Source: Hoyosella sp. YIM 151337 (GTDB taxonomy: Bacteria > Actinomycetota > Actinomycetes > Mycobacteriales > Mycobacteriaceae). From it: a DNA stretch of 64,000 nt. The notes beneath the pieces are model-generated. The model was not told the DNA's origin and did not search any database. It saw only the letters and a list, made by a program, of their open reading frames with translations. The number at the start of each line of letters is the position of its first letter. Position 1 is the first letter of the stretch. The position numbers and the translations under genes are program-made. Below, in pieces: positions 26,776 through 35,376 of the stretch. The DNA is taken from positions 264,146-328,145 of the forward strand of contig NZ_JAPEIQ010000006.1 of assembly GCF_026041215.1 (NCBI RefSeq), written 5' to 3'.

Positions 26776-27753
26776 TCACTCCCCTTCGTAGGTGATCACG
26801 TGGCACAGGCCTGGCAGCGAACCGAGCTTCGCCATCGTTTCGGGCAACTGATCAAACGGCGACCTGCTGCTCAGCAGTGCGTCAAAGGCCGGGTCGCGGA
26901 GAAGTTCCAGAGCAAGTTTGCGACGGTCCGTGTTCGTTCGGCTCGTCCTCCGAACCGGAGCGACCAGACCGACTTGGCTGGAACGGATTGCCAGCCGCCG
27001 CGAATGGAACGCTCCGCCAAGCGGGACCTGGACGTCGGTATCGCCGTACCAACTCACCTCGATCACCTCCCCCTCGATGGCCAGCAGCCGCAAAGCCAAC
27101 CGCAACCCTTCGGCCGTGGCAGTGGCGTGGATGACGCGATCCTGATCCCGAGGGGCGTCGCCGGGCTGCGCAAACTCGACACCGAGCGCTGCCGCGACCT
27201 CGGCACGTGAGGTGTCCACATCGACGAGCGTGACTGAAACTTCGGGAAACTTGGCGAGCAGCCGGGCCACGCAGCAGCCGATCATCCCGGCACCCACGAC
27301 CGTGACCCGATCACCGATGAGCGGCGGCGCGTCCCAGAGCACGTTCAGCGCCGTCTCTACTGCGCCGGTGAGCGCCGCCCGCGCGGGCGGGACGTCGTCC
27401 GGCACGACGACCACGGCATCGGCGGGGACAACGTAACGGGTCTGGTGTGGATAGAGGCAGAACACCGTGCGACCTACCAGTTCCGCCGGCCCCTCCTCGA
27501 CTTCCCCGACATTGAGGTAGCCGTACTTCACCGGCCCTGGGAAGTCCCCGTCCTGAAATGGCGCCCGCATCGCCTGATGCTGGTCGGCCGGGACACCGCC
27601 GCGAAACACCAGCATCTCGGTACCGCGGCTGATCCCACTGAACAGGGTTCGGACCACCACCTCGTCGGGCTTCGCGGATGGCAGCCGAACGTCGCGGAGC
27701 TCGCCCAGCCCGGGGGCACGCACCCAGTAAGCACGTGCGTCGCCCTCAGACAT
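26776..27753 (-). CDS. medium-chain dehydrogenase/reductase (zinc-type alcohol dehydrogenase superfamily)
   Basis: A 325-residue protein from ATG 27753, preceded by GGAGGG. VVVRTLFSGISRGTEMLVFRGGVP is the N-terminal catalytic-domain motif, with SGISRGTE in place of the usual CGTD, so the catalytic zinc Cys is absent; this resembles the BchC-like branch. The Rossmann motif is VTVVGAGMIGCCVARLL followed by VTLVDVD (NAD-type acidic residue). GLCHVITYEGE closes the protein. It is probably an NAD(P)-dependent oxidoreductase acting in the cluster's pathway. Gap to the next gene: six bases. Confidence 0.85.
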   Translation of the reverse strand: MSEGDARAYWVRAPGLGELRDVRLPSAKPDEVVVRTLFSGISRGTEMLVFRGGVPADQHQAMRAPFQDGDFPGPVKYGYLNVGEVEEGPAELVGRTVFCLYPHQTRYVVPADAVVVVPDDVPPARAALTGAVETALNVLWDAPPLIGDRVTVVGAGMIGCCVARLLAKFPEVSVTLVDVDTSRAEVAAALGVEFAQPGDAPRDQDRVIHATATAEGLRLALRLLAIEGEVIEVSWYGDTDVQVPLGGAFHSRRLAIRSSQVGLVAPVRRTSRTNTDRRKLALELLRDPAFDALLSSRSPFDQLPETMAKLGSLPGLCHVITYEGE

Positions 27754-27854
27754 CGGCCCTCCGAATAGCTTTCGTTCCATGGCCTGTGCACCGTGTATAC
27801 CACGTCGGTAGGGCCCAAACGGGGGCATTGCTTCGACTGAGCGAGCGAGCGGCC

Positions 27855-29504
27855 TTACTTGCTAAAAGCGGTCAGGAATCGGTCGCGGAAGGACTCCATC
27901 GGCCAGACCGGAGCGTGCGGACTCGGCCGCAGCCCGGCCTCCCAACCCCAGTCCGTGATCTGGTCCAGCACCGCCCGGTCGCGGGTGACGATCGTGATCG
28001 GGACGTCCAAGCCCTTGTCCTCGCCAATGAGGTAAGTGGGCGGCTGGTGGTCGCCGAGGAGGACGAGCACCAGGTCGTCGTCACCGTAGGTCTGCACATA
28101 GGAGACCAGGGTGGACAGCGAGTATTCGATGGTTCGGCGGTAGCCGTCGCGCATCCGGGCGTTGTCGAGCATGACCACCTGCGCGGAAGCGCTCTGCCCG
28201 GCATCGGGCTCGTCGAAGACGGCGCCGTCGCCGACGTCGTTCCAGTCGCGCAGGTAGGGAATCATATGCCACGGCCAGTGACTGGTCACGAGCGCGATCT
28301 TCGCCATCACCGGCTCCCGGCCCGCGCGCTCGCGGTCGGTGCGCTGGAAGAAGGACAGCGTGTACTGGTCTGGGGCTTGAAAGCCGAAATAGTTGCGGGA
28401 TTGGATGTCGAGGCTCTGCTCGTCGTAGATCTGGTCGAAGCCGTAGTAGTCTCCCGCCGGCCACGGTCCTCGGTTGGCCGGCATAACCGCGACGGTCCGC
28501 CAGCCGGCGTCGTTGAACGCGCTCGTGAGCGTGAGCCGGTCGCTTTCGACGAGCTTCTCGAAGCTGTTTTGATTAGCCACCCGCAACCCGGACTGCAACG
28601 TTGCGTGCGCCAGCCAACTGTCGCCGCCGGATATCGGCGAGGTGAGGTATCCACTGCGCGAAGCGAATCCGGCCGCATCGAGCTGGCGGGTTCCATCGTC
28701 GAGGATCGCCTTGACCGTCGGCGCGAACTCCGGATCCTCGAGCGCGATGCGTCCGTAGCTCTCCACAAAGGCGAAGACGACATCCTTCCCGCGTAGCGCG
28801 GCGAGCGGACCCGAAACCGAAGTGTCGTCAGCGGCGCTCAACTCAGCGTCGAATTGTCGCTGATTCTCCACGCTCGTCCGCACCTGGTGGCCGGCGTCGT
28901 ACGCGAGCTCCACGACGCTCCGCGACGCCACCGGCAACGATGGCGCGAGCTGCACGGAGAATGTGAGGCATACCAGCCAGATGACGGCCAGTCCGGCGAC
29001 CGTGCGTCCCGTCGTGCGCCGGTGATCGGTGGCGACGCGCGCAAGCCGCCCGACCGACAGCGTCACGACCAGGACCACGGCAATTGCCAGCGCGACGGCC
29101 CCGGCTGCGACGGCGAACGCACCGAGCGAGCCGATCTCCCTTTGGAGCAGGGACACTCCGTTGCCGAGCTGAGGCCAGTCGAAGACCGGGTCGAACTGCC
29201 TGCCCCGGATACCGGAAAAGGCCAGCTGGATTATGCGCAACAGGGTCAGCAAGCCGAGCAGGGAGCCTAGGGCGAGAGCCACAATCCGGCGTGGGCGTGC
29301 TGGCAGAACGAGCAGGAGCGCGGCAGCGAGCAGTCCCTCCACGGGGATCCGCAGTATCGCCAGGGGGGTGAGGTGCTGGGTGCCGGGAGGTGCGACGAGT
29401 GCGAGGAAGACCAGCAGGGCAGCGAGGGTTGTGAGGAGCCATTCGGGGACACGACGGCGGGTGGTTCCCTCCCCCGCGTGCCGCGCTGTCTGCGATCGAT
29501 CCAT
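27855..29504 (-). CDS. membrane-anchored sulfatase/phosphoglycerol-transferase-like enzyme
   Basis: About 549 residues from ATG 29504. The N-terminal ~200 residues hold five hydrophobic helices (WLLTTLAALLVFLALVAPPG, IVALALGSLLGLLTLLRII, AFAVAAGAVALAIAVVLVV and others). The extracytoplasmic domain belongs to the alkaline phosphatase/sulfatase superfamily: VVFAFVESYGRIAL (metal site), SPISGGDSWLAHATLQSG (nucleophile region), KIALVTSHWPWH and VLVLLGDHQPPT (C-terminal metal site). The layout resembles LTA synthase or OpgB-type phosphoglycerol transferases. No Cys-x-Pro-x-Arg formylglycine motif is seen, so a true sulfatase is unlikely. It is first in the minus-strand cluster, 101 bases before the dehydrogenase. 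Confidence 0.82.
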   Translation of the reverse strand: MDRSQTARHAGEGTTRRRVPEWLLTTLAALLVFLALVAPPGTQHLTPLAILRIPVEGLLAAALLLVLPARPRRIVALALGSLLGLLTLLRIIQLAFSGIRGRQFDPVFDWPQLGNGVSLLQREIGSLGAFAVAAGAVALAIAVVLVVTLSVGRLARVATDHRRTTGRTVAGLAVIWLVCLTFSVQLAPSLPVASRSVVELAYDAGHQVRTSVENQRQFDAELSAADDTSVSGPLAALRGKDVVFAFVESYGRIALEDPEFAPTVKAILDDGTRQLDAAGFASRSGYLTSPISGGDSWLAHATLQSGLRVANQNSFEKLVESDRLTLTSAFNDAGWRTVAVMPANRGPWPAGDYYGFDQIYDEQSLDIQSRNYFGFQAPDQYTLSFFQRTDRERAGREPVMAKIALVTSHWPWHMIPYLRDWNDVGDGAVFDEPDAGQSASAQVVMLDNARMRDGYRRTIEYSLSTLVSYVQTYGDDDLVLVLLGDHQPPTYLIGEDKGLDVPITIVTRDRAVLDQITDWGWEAGLRPSPHAPVWPMESFRDRFLTAFSK

Positions 29505-29515
29505 GTGCACCCTGA

Positions 29516-29761
29516 CCCCGGAACGGACAACTACTGCGCGGCTCTACAACGCGACGGCCTGATGATTCTCGCGCTGCGAACCTCGCCGAGAGTTCTGCTG
29601 ACGACGTGCTCCACTTCGTCACCTTCGGTCAGCGTCCCACAACTCGGGCTCGACACAAGGGAATTGCCGAGGACTACGGCGACTTCACGAGCATTGTCGG
29701 CAATGCGTCACCGGTTCTCGCGAGCGTCGAGAAGGCAATCGAGCAGATAGCAGAACGATGA
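29516..29761 (+). pseudogene. coding-like remnant of unknown origin
   Basis: The stretch 29505-30055 holds no intact gene. The frame open from 29516 to the TGA at 29759-29761 reads as plausible protein toward its end (DDVLHFVTFGQRPTTRARHK, then EDYGDFTSIVGNASPVLASV and EKAIEQIAER) but has no convincing start or ribosome site. It may be the 3' remnant of a lost gene. The upstream part carries the sulfatase promoter on the minus strand. I see nothing else up to the tRNA terminator at 30056. Confidence 0.25.
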
Positions 29762-30055
29762 CTTGGGTTCAGCGCCAGACCTAATCGGTCGAGAAAAATG
29801 CTGGACTGGCGGAGCTGCATTCGAGACTGACATCGAACCCGCTGACATAGCCGCTGGTGCAGGCCGACAGTGACCGACTATCGGGGAGCGGCCACATGCC
29901 GTTCAACCTTTTCGCGGTTTGCTTGAACCAGGGCTTCGACATTCAAGGTACCTTGCATCACCAGATTGCCTTTTTCTCGCACAATCTGATCGTCTGACAG
30001 TGCCGCTTGACACCGAGGTCGGAGGGCGTCTCAATGACGACCTCCTACAAGAAAA

Positions 30056-30084
30056 ACCGCTGAGTGCCATTCGGACTCAGCGGT
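30056..30084 (-). terminator. Rho-independent terminator of tRNA-Ala
   Basis: On the minus strand ACCGCTGAGT (30084-30075) pairs perfectly with ACTCAGCGGT (30065-30056) and is followed directly by TTTTTC, ten bases after the tRNA 3' end. Textbook intrinsic terminator. Confidence 0.85.
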
Positions 30085-30093
30085 CATCGTGAG

Positions 30094-30166
30094 TGGAGCT
30101 AAGGGGACTCGAACCCCTGACCCCCACACTGCCAGTGTGGTGCGCTACCAGCTGCGCCATAGCCCC
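30094..30166 (-). tRNA. tRNA-Ala(GGC)
   Basis: The 73-base cloverleaf reads 5'-GGGGCTATGGCGCAGCTGG and ends TTAGCTCCA. Acceptor GGGGCTA pairs with TAGCTCC; the anticodon arm CACACTGGCAGTGTG carries GGC in the loop; the T arm GGGGTTCGAGTCCCC is standard. CCA is not encoded. A protein frame that crosses it is a known artefact. Confidence 0.95.
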
Positions 30167-30239
30167 GAACACATCGGCCCACTGGGCCGCTGCTCGACCG
30201 AAATTACACCACGTTGAGCAGTTCCGGCAAATCTGCGCG

Positions 30240-30974
30240 TCACTCGCCGATCAGGTCGTTGAGCCAGTTGCGGTTGTTCCAGTCGATGATTTGGCCATTG
30301 GCTGCGACGGTGGGAGTGCCCTCTCCTCCTGCGGCGTCCATCGCGGCGCGTGCCAGGTCAGCGTGTTCGCGTGCTGCTTCTTCACGAGCGCCCGTCGCGA
30401 TGCACTCGACGGCGGTGTCGCTGGCGCCCGCATCCCGGGCGAGTTCGGCGAGTTCGTCGTTGGAGCGGTCCTCACCGGATCGCGGTTTCGCCTCGTAGGC
30501 CGCGGCGTGGAAGGCGCTGAATGCGGCACCGTCACCGGTTTCGGCAACGCATTCGGCTGCTGCGGCCGCGCGCGTCGAGTAGCTCCCGCTGCTTGAGGCC
30601 GGGTCGAGAAAATTCAGGCTGTGGTAGTCGACGCGGATTTCACCCTCGTCGACGACGCGGGCGATGTGCTGGCCGTAAAGCCGCTCGAACGCCTGGCATC
30701 CGTCGCACATGTGGTCTTCGAAGATCATGATCGAGCGCGGCGCCTCTGGGTAGCCGAGCGTGATCACTCCGTCTTCAGCGAGCGCGACTGGCGCAGCCTG
30801 CACGCTCCCGTAGCCCTCGTCCACGGGGGCACTGGTCCGCTGCTGCCACATCACCATCCCGACGACGGCGACCGCGGCGACGAGCACCGCGACTGCGCCC
30901 AGAATGTAGGTTGCAGAGCTTGAAGGCTTTTCGGGGGTGTAGGCGCTCTTGCTGGGCTTCTTCCGCGCGCTCAC
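30240..30974 (-). CDS. DsbA-like thioredoxin-fold membrane-anchored protein
   Basis: A single N-terminal membrane anchor (YILGAVAVLVAAVAVVGMVMW, ~residues 23-43) is followed by a thioredoxin-4/DsbA-type domain outside the membrane. IFEDHMCDGCQAFERLYG holds the CxxC active site, GTPTVAANGQIIDW holds the cis-proline, and a helical insert lies between. It probably forms or isomerises disulfides in exported proteins. GTG 30974 is chosen because GGAAGG lies six bases upstream; ATG 30980 lies directly on that site. It lies 61 bases after the nucleoside transporter on the same strand. Confidence 0.87.
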   Translation of the reverse strand: MSARKKPSKSAYTPEKPSSSATYILGAVAVLVAAVAVVGMVMWQQRTSAPVDEGYGSVQAAPVALAEDGVITLGYPEAPRSIMIFEDHMCDGCQAFERLYGQHIARVVDEGEIRVDYHSLNFLDPASSSGSYSTRAAAAAECVAETGDGAAFSAFHAAAYEAKPRSGEDRSNDELAELARDAGASDTAVECIATGAREEAAREHADLARAAMDAAGGEGTPTVAANGQIIDWNNRNWLNDLIGE

Positions 30975-31035
30975 AATCATCCTTCCGGCTGCTGGTCGTT
31001 GTGGGCGCTACAAGACTGCCACAGCGACCTGACAG

Positions 31036-32241
31036 TCAGATGAGGAGGCCAACCATCGTTGCACTGATGAAACTCACGAGTGTCGCGCCGTACAGCAGCC
31101 GCAGGCCGAACCGGGCGATCGTGTCGCCTTGAGCTGTGGCGAGCCCTTTCACCGCACCGGCGATCACTCCGATCGACGCGAAGTTGGCGAACGACACCAG
31201 GAACACCGCGACGATCGCGTATGTGCGTTCCGATAGCTCGTATTCGCCGGCGGCGATTTGGGTCATGGCGACGAACTCGTTGGTCACCAGCTTCGTCGCC
31301 ATCAGGCTCCCAGCGTCGACGATTTCCGACGGCGGCACGCCTGTCAGGAACGCGAGCGGCGCGAAAACGTACCCCATGACCTGCTGGAACGTGACACCGA
31401 AGACTCCGTTGAACACGCCGTTCACCATCGCGATCAGCGCAACGAAGCCGATGAGCATTGCCGCGACGGTCACCGCGACCCGAAACCCGTCCCAGATGTA
31501 CTCGGTGACCATCTCAAAGAATGAGCGGTGACGTGCGTCCGCGAACACGGCGACGTCTTCGGACGGTTCGAGGTCGTACGGGTTGATGAGCGAAACGACT
31601 ATGAAGATGCCGAAGAAGTTCAGCGCGATCGCGGTGACCACGAACCTCGGGTCGAGCAGCACCATGTACGAGCCCATGATCGACGCCGACACGGTCGACA
31701 TCGCGGCCGCCGCGAGGGTGTACAGGCGCCGCTCGTTGAGGTGGTGGAGCTGGTTTTTCAGCGAAATGAAAACCTCAGATTGGCCCAGCAGCAACGACGC
31801 GGACGCACCGAACGATTCCAGTTTGCCCAGTCCGTTGATCTTTCCGATGGCGATGCCGATGTACCGGATCACGAAATGCAATATCCGTGACCACTCGAGA
31901 ATGCCGATCACCGCTGAAATGAACACTATCGGCATCAGTACGGCCATGAAGAATGCTGGGGTGAGACCGTTAGTCGCATCCGGATCCCCAGCGAGGGGCC
32001 CAAACACGAACGACGTCCCCTCGAATGCGAACTCGAGGAGACGACCGAAACCGCTCGCGATCCCGTCGACGACTGTTTGGCCGACGGCGGTTCGGATCAG
32101 GAAGATTCCCAGCAGCACCTGGATCGCGAGCATGATCGCGACGTATTTCAACCGCTTGAGAGCGAGCTTCCGGTCATAGCTCGCGCCCCATGCGAGCCCC
32201 ATGAACACGGCAAGCCCAGCGATCCCCACGGCATAGTGCAT
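31036..32241 (-). CDS. concentrative nucleoside transporter (NupC/CNT family)
   Basis: A 401-residue inner-membrane cation/nucleoside symporter with about ten helices. GLGKLESFGASASLLLGQSEVFISLKNQLHHLNERRLYTLAAAAMSTVSASIMGSYMVLL contains the CNT motif with G-Q-S/T-E and SVSASI-type hairpins; ATKLVTNEFVAM is the second nucleoside-binding motif. The gene stands alone or is cotranscribed with the DsbA-like gene. It probably salvages purine or pyrimidine nucleosides. Confidence 0.92.
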   Translation of the reverse strand: MHYAVGIAGLAVFMGLAWGASYDRKLALKRLKYVAIMLAIQVLLGIFLIRTAVGQTVVDGIASGFGRLLEFAFEGTSFVFGPLAGDPDATNGLTPAFFMAVLMPIVFISAVIGILEWSRILHFVIRYIGIAIGKINGLGKLESFGASASLLLGQSEVFISLKNQLHHLNERRLYTLAAAAMSTVSASIMGSYMVLLDPRFVVTAIALNFFGIFIVVSLINPYDLEPSEDVAVFADARHRSFFEMVTEYIWDGFRVAVTVAAMLIGFVALIAMVNGVFNGVFGVTFQQVMGYVFAPLAFLTGVPPSEIVDAGSLMATKLVTNEFVAMTQIAAGEYELSERTYAIVAVFLVSFANFASIGVIAGAVKGLATAQGDTIARFGLRLLYGATLVSFISATMVGLLI

Positions 32242-32352
32242 CGGCCCTCCTCGGTTGGTGCTGGACTCCAGCGGTGTGACACCGCGAGAAGATCACTGTC
32301 ACCAATGGTGGGGTGGGCCGCAACTCGAGCGTGGGTGATTGGGATAACGAAA

Positions 32353-32379
32353 CGGCCCGGACCTTTATGGTCCGGGCCG
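32353..32379 (-). terminator. terminator of tmRNA
   Basis: CGGCCCGGACC (32353-32363) pairs perfectly with GGTCCGGGCCG (32369-32379) around five bases; on the minus strand the stem is followed by TTTCGTT, four bases after the tmRNA CCA end. Confidence 0.85.
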
Positions 32380-32383
32380 CTTC

Positions 32384-32762
32384 TGGTGGAGCTGCCGGGA
32401 ATTGAACCCGGGTCCTCCGTTGTGTTGATAGGGCTTCTCCGTGCGCAGTCCGCTGTGCCTCTACTCGGATCTCACAGTCTCACGGACTAGCTGTGATGAC
32501 GATCCCAGTCACTGTTTGATGTCCCGCTTACCCCCGTGACCGGGATAAACGGTTTGTCCCTCTAGTCGACGCCAGGGTCCGGGCCGAGGGCATTCCCGGT
32601 CTGACGAGCCATCTGCCTAACTACGCTGCGAGAGCGAAGTCAGACTGGCTGCGCTGAGCATTGTCGGCGCTTATTGGTTTGCAGCGACGCTTACGGTGGT
32701 CTCTTGCCTGCACCGGCACGCTTCCCCCATCGCGACTAACGCAGTCGAAACCGATCAGCCCC
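32384..32762 (-). ncRNA. ssrA: transfer-messenger RNA (tmRNA)
   Basis: 379 nt on the minus strand. The 5' end GGGGCTGATCGGTTTCGACT and the 3' end GGGTTCAATTCCCGGCAGCT followed by CCACCA form the tRNA-Ala-like domain, with encoded CCA. The tag reading frame decodes to ADNAQRSQSDFALAA followed by TAG; the ALAA end is the standard degradation tag. tmRNA rescues stalled ribosomes with SmpB, encoded about 1.2 kb upstream on the same strand. The 178 bases upstream hold its promoter, which I cannot place with confidence. Confidence 0.95.
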
Positions 32763-32940
32763 TTGCGGTGGGTTCTACAGGACTACCGAGTGTAACGTCT
32801 GCCGGCCGCCCTGTCATTCCCGTATTAAATTCTCAATCTCCTCGCGGAGTGCACATTTCCTCAGGATACTGGTGATCGCCCCAGGAAACCTCCCGAGGCA
32901 ATGCGCGGTTACTTGAGGAACTGCACGCTTCCTAAGGAAA

Positions 32941-33867
32941 TCAACGCCGCGGCCGCTCGAACCATTCCCCTACCGGCGCCGGACGGTGCTGCGCTTCGGC
33001 GAGCGCCTCGGAAATCCGGTGGAAAAGCTCGTCGGGCCGGTCCAGATCAGCCCACACCCAGCGCACAACGAGCCAACCCGCGCGCCGAAGGGCATCTTCG
33101 CGCTGCTTTTCCCGAAAGAGGTCTTCGCCGCGACCGTACTTCACCCGGCCGTCGAACTCACCGACGACTCCCCCTGGGAAAAGGAAATCGACGCGCGCAA
33201 TAACCTTGCCCCGCTTATCACGGATAGACGCCTGCAGACAGGGCAGTTCCAGTCCGAACTGGTGCATGAACACCCTGCTGCGCGACTCGCCGGGGCTCTC
33301 GCTTCGCTCGTCCGAGAACGCGATCGCCTTCTCAGCTTCCCGAATTCCCGTGCGATGGCGGGCTTCCGCGAGTTCGCGAGCGAGGTCGTCCCGTGTCACG
33401 AGACCCCGGCAGAGTGCAGCATCCGTGATGACGACCGCGGTCTCGAACGACTCGGTGCGTGCTAGGTCGACAACGGTTCGCGCCGGTGCGGTGACCGGCA
33501 GTCCGGCGATGAGGTGGGTTCTCGCGAGCAGTCCCGTATGCACGTGCAGGTCGTCCGTCACCCGCCCGGCCGACCGCGGGCCGCGCGTCACGTGCACGCG
33601 CTTCAGGTTGATGCCCCACGTCGGGAGCCCGTGCAGCAGCGCGGCGGATGCGTGGCTCAAGACCGCACCGCTGTGCCGCCGTGCCGCTGATACGGCAGCG
33701 ATGCGGACAAGATGTTGCTGTTCCCGCGACATTGCGTCCCATTCGTGACTGCGGACATAACAGTTGCGGCGCAGCCTCAGCAACCCTGACCGGCCCTTCC
33801 GGGTTTCTCTGAGCGGCATATCGGTCAGCAACAGCTTTCGGCAGGCGGCGTATCTCTCGATCGTCAC
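32941..33867 (-). CDS. DUF559/AbiEi-like nuclease-fold protein
   Basis: About 308 residues from GTG 33867. The N-terminal part (TIERYAACRKLLLTDMPLR, LRRNCYVRSHEW, SHASAALLHGLPTWGINLKRVHVTRG) resembles the winged-helix AbiEi-type antitoxin domain common in actinobacteria. The C-terminal part (VDFLFPGGVVGEFDGRVKYGR...KQREDALRRAGWLVVRWVWADL) is a DUF559/Vsr-like PD-(D/E)xK fold, with catalytic-type residues D and E in VDFLFPGGVVGEFDG. It sits between smpB and ssrA. No cognate toxin is seen; the function is unknown. Confidence 0.8.
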   Translation of the reverse strand: MTIERYAACRKLLLTDMPLRETRKGRSGLLRLRRNCYVRSHEWDAMSREQQHLVRIAAVSAARRHSGAVLSHASAALLHGLPTWGINLKRVHVTRGPRSAGRVTDDLHVHTGLLARTHLIAGLPVTAPARTVVDLARTESFETAVVITDAALCRGLVTRDDLARELAEARHRTGIREAEKAIAFSDERSESPGESRSRVFMHQFGLELPCLQASIRDKRGKVIARVDFLFPGGVVGEFDGRVKYGRGEDLFREKQREDALRRAGWLVVRWVWADLDRPDELFHRISEALAEAQHRPAPVGEWFERPRR

Positions 33868-33906
33868 GCCCCGAGTTTGCCGCAAATACGGCAATCTGCC
33901 TGACCT

Positions 33907-33928
33907 TTATCCACAGCCCTGTGGATAA
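33907..33928. repeat. inverted pair of perfect DnaA boxes just after smpB
   Basis: TTATCCACA (33907-33915) and TGTGGATAA (33920-33928) are both exact DnaA-box consensus, head to head with four bases between. They abut the smpB stop codon. They could also fold into a 9-bp hairpin, so a terminator is the alternative reading. Confidence 0.6.
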
Positions 33929-34405
33929 CTAGCTGCTCATGCCCTTGATGCGGCGGCCCAGTTCACGCGTAGCCTCACGTTCGGCGGTGCGCCGTGCGAT
34001 GTCCTGCCGCTTGTCATGGAGTTGTTTACCGCGCGCGAGGGCGAGTTCAACTTTCACTTTGCCGTCAGAGAAGTACATCGACAGCGGCACCAGGGTGAGG
34101 TTGCCTTCGCGCGTCTTGCCGACGAGATGCTCGATTTCGCGCTTGTGCAGCAGAAGTTTCCGGCTGCGCCGCGGCTCATGGTTCGTCCACGTGCCGTGGC
34201 CGTACTCCGGAATGTGCAATCCGCGCAGCCACACTTCCCCGTCGTCGACGGTGGCGAACGCATCGACGAGCGACGCTTTGCCCTCGCGGAGCGTCTTCAC
34301 CTCCGTGCCGAGCAGGACGACGCCTGCCTCGTACACATCGAGGATGCTGTAGTTGTGGCGAGCTTTCTTGTTGCTCGCGATGACCTTGCGGCCCTTCTCC
34401 CTCAC
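33929..34405 (-). CDS. smpB: SsrA-binding protein SmpB
   Basis: A 158-residue partner of tmRNA in trans-translation. [44 protein letters not shown] opens the OB fold, [29 protein letters not shown] is the central signature and [23 protein letters not shown] is the basic C-terminal tail that enters the decoding site. It lies downstream of ftsX on the same strand. Usual length. Confidence 0.97.
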   Translation of the reverse strand: MREKGRKVIASNKKARHNYSILDVYEAGVVLLGTEVKTLREGKASLVDAFATVDDGEVWLRGLHIPEYGHGTWTNHEPRRSRKLLLHKREIEHLVGKTREGNLTLVPLSMYFSDGKVKVELALARGKQLHDKRQDIARRTAEREATRELGRRIKGMSS

Positions 34406-34473
34406 GTCAGGGCCCTTCCTGGCTTGCTACTCAACATGACCTTCCAACGATACGGGCAGTCGCAAGCGATTTA

Positions 34474-35376
34474 TTACTCGCGCACGTAGAAGCGCAGTGT
34501 GAGATAACCGGTGATCGCCGACAGCACGGCTGCGGCCCCCACTAGCCATGGCGAGACGGAGGCGATGGCCGCGTTCGTTATCGGAGCGACAATGTTCGAC
34601 TGGTAGACCTCACCCAATATGTCATCGAGAAAAACATTCTTGGTGAGGAACAGTCCGCCCACCGCTACAGCGGCACCCGCCAGCGCCGCGACAACCGCTT
34701 CCAAGAGGAACGGGAGCTGCGTGTACCAGCGTGTCGCGCCGACGAGCCGCATGATCGACACCTCGGCACGACGTGTGTATGCGGCGATCTGCACCATGTT
34801 GGCAATAAGCATCAGCGCTGCGAGTGCCTGGAATATCGCGATGGCGAACGCTCCGTTGCGCAATCCATCGAGCACCGAGAACAGTCGCTGCACCAGTTCT
34901 TCCTGGTTGCGCACCGACTCGACGCCTGGATACAGGTTGAAGTGCTCGTAGATCGCGGAGAATTGGTCTGGGTCGTCGAGACGCACGCGGAACGACGCTG
35001 GCAGCGCTTCCGGCCGAACCAGGTCGAGAATCTCGGGATTGTCGGCGAACGTTGCCTGATAGATGGCAAGCGCGTCCTCCCGGCTGACGTACCGCACCTC
35101 CGTCACACCAGGGAACTCACCGAGATCCGCACGCAGTGTGGAACAGATATCGGTTTCACAGCCCGGGTCAGCCGCGCTGATGTCATCGGTCAGGAAGATT
35201 TCGACCTCGACATTATCTAGGTACAGCTGCTCGGTCTTGTTGGTCATATCGACGACAAGCAGTCCGCCGCCGAACAGCCCCAGGGATATCGCCGTCGTGA
35301 TGATCATCGCGAGCGTCATTGTGATGTTGCGGGACAGCCCCGCGAACGTCTCGCGGACGATGAGGGTGAGTCGCAT
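34474..35376 (-). CDS. ftsX: cell division protein FtsX
   Basis: A 300-residue permease-like subunit of the FtsEX complex, which links the divisome to RipC-type peptidoglycan hydrolases. It has four helices: one near residues 20-43 (ITMTLAMIITTAISLGLFGGGLLVVDM) and three at the C-terminus, with a large extracellular loop (EVEIFLTDDISAADPGCETDICSTLRADL) between. The ATG overlaps the ftsE stop (TAATG), so ftsE and ftsX are coupled. Confidence 0.96.
   Translation of the reverse strand: MRLTLIVRETFAGLSRNITMTLAMIITTAISLGLFGGGLLVVDMTNKTEQLYLDNVEVEIFLTDDISAADPGCETDICSTLRADLGEFPGVTEVRYVSREDALAIYQATFADNPEILDLVRPEALPASFRVRLDDPDQFSAIYEHFNLYPGVESVRNQEELVQRLFSVLDGLRNGAFAIAIFQALAALMLIANMVQIAAYTRRAEVSIMRLVGATRWYTQLPFLLEAVVAALAGAAVAVGGLFLTKNVFLDDILGEVYQSNIVAPITNAAIASVSPWLVGAAAVLSAITGYLTLRFYVRE

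Noticed and set aside
30093-30596. 167-residue frame covering tRNA-Ala
   Set aside because: Reading through a tRNA and antisense to the DsbA-like gene; classic artefact (MELRGLEPLTPTLP).
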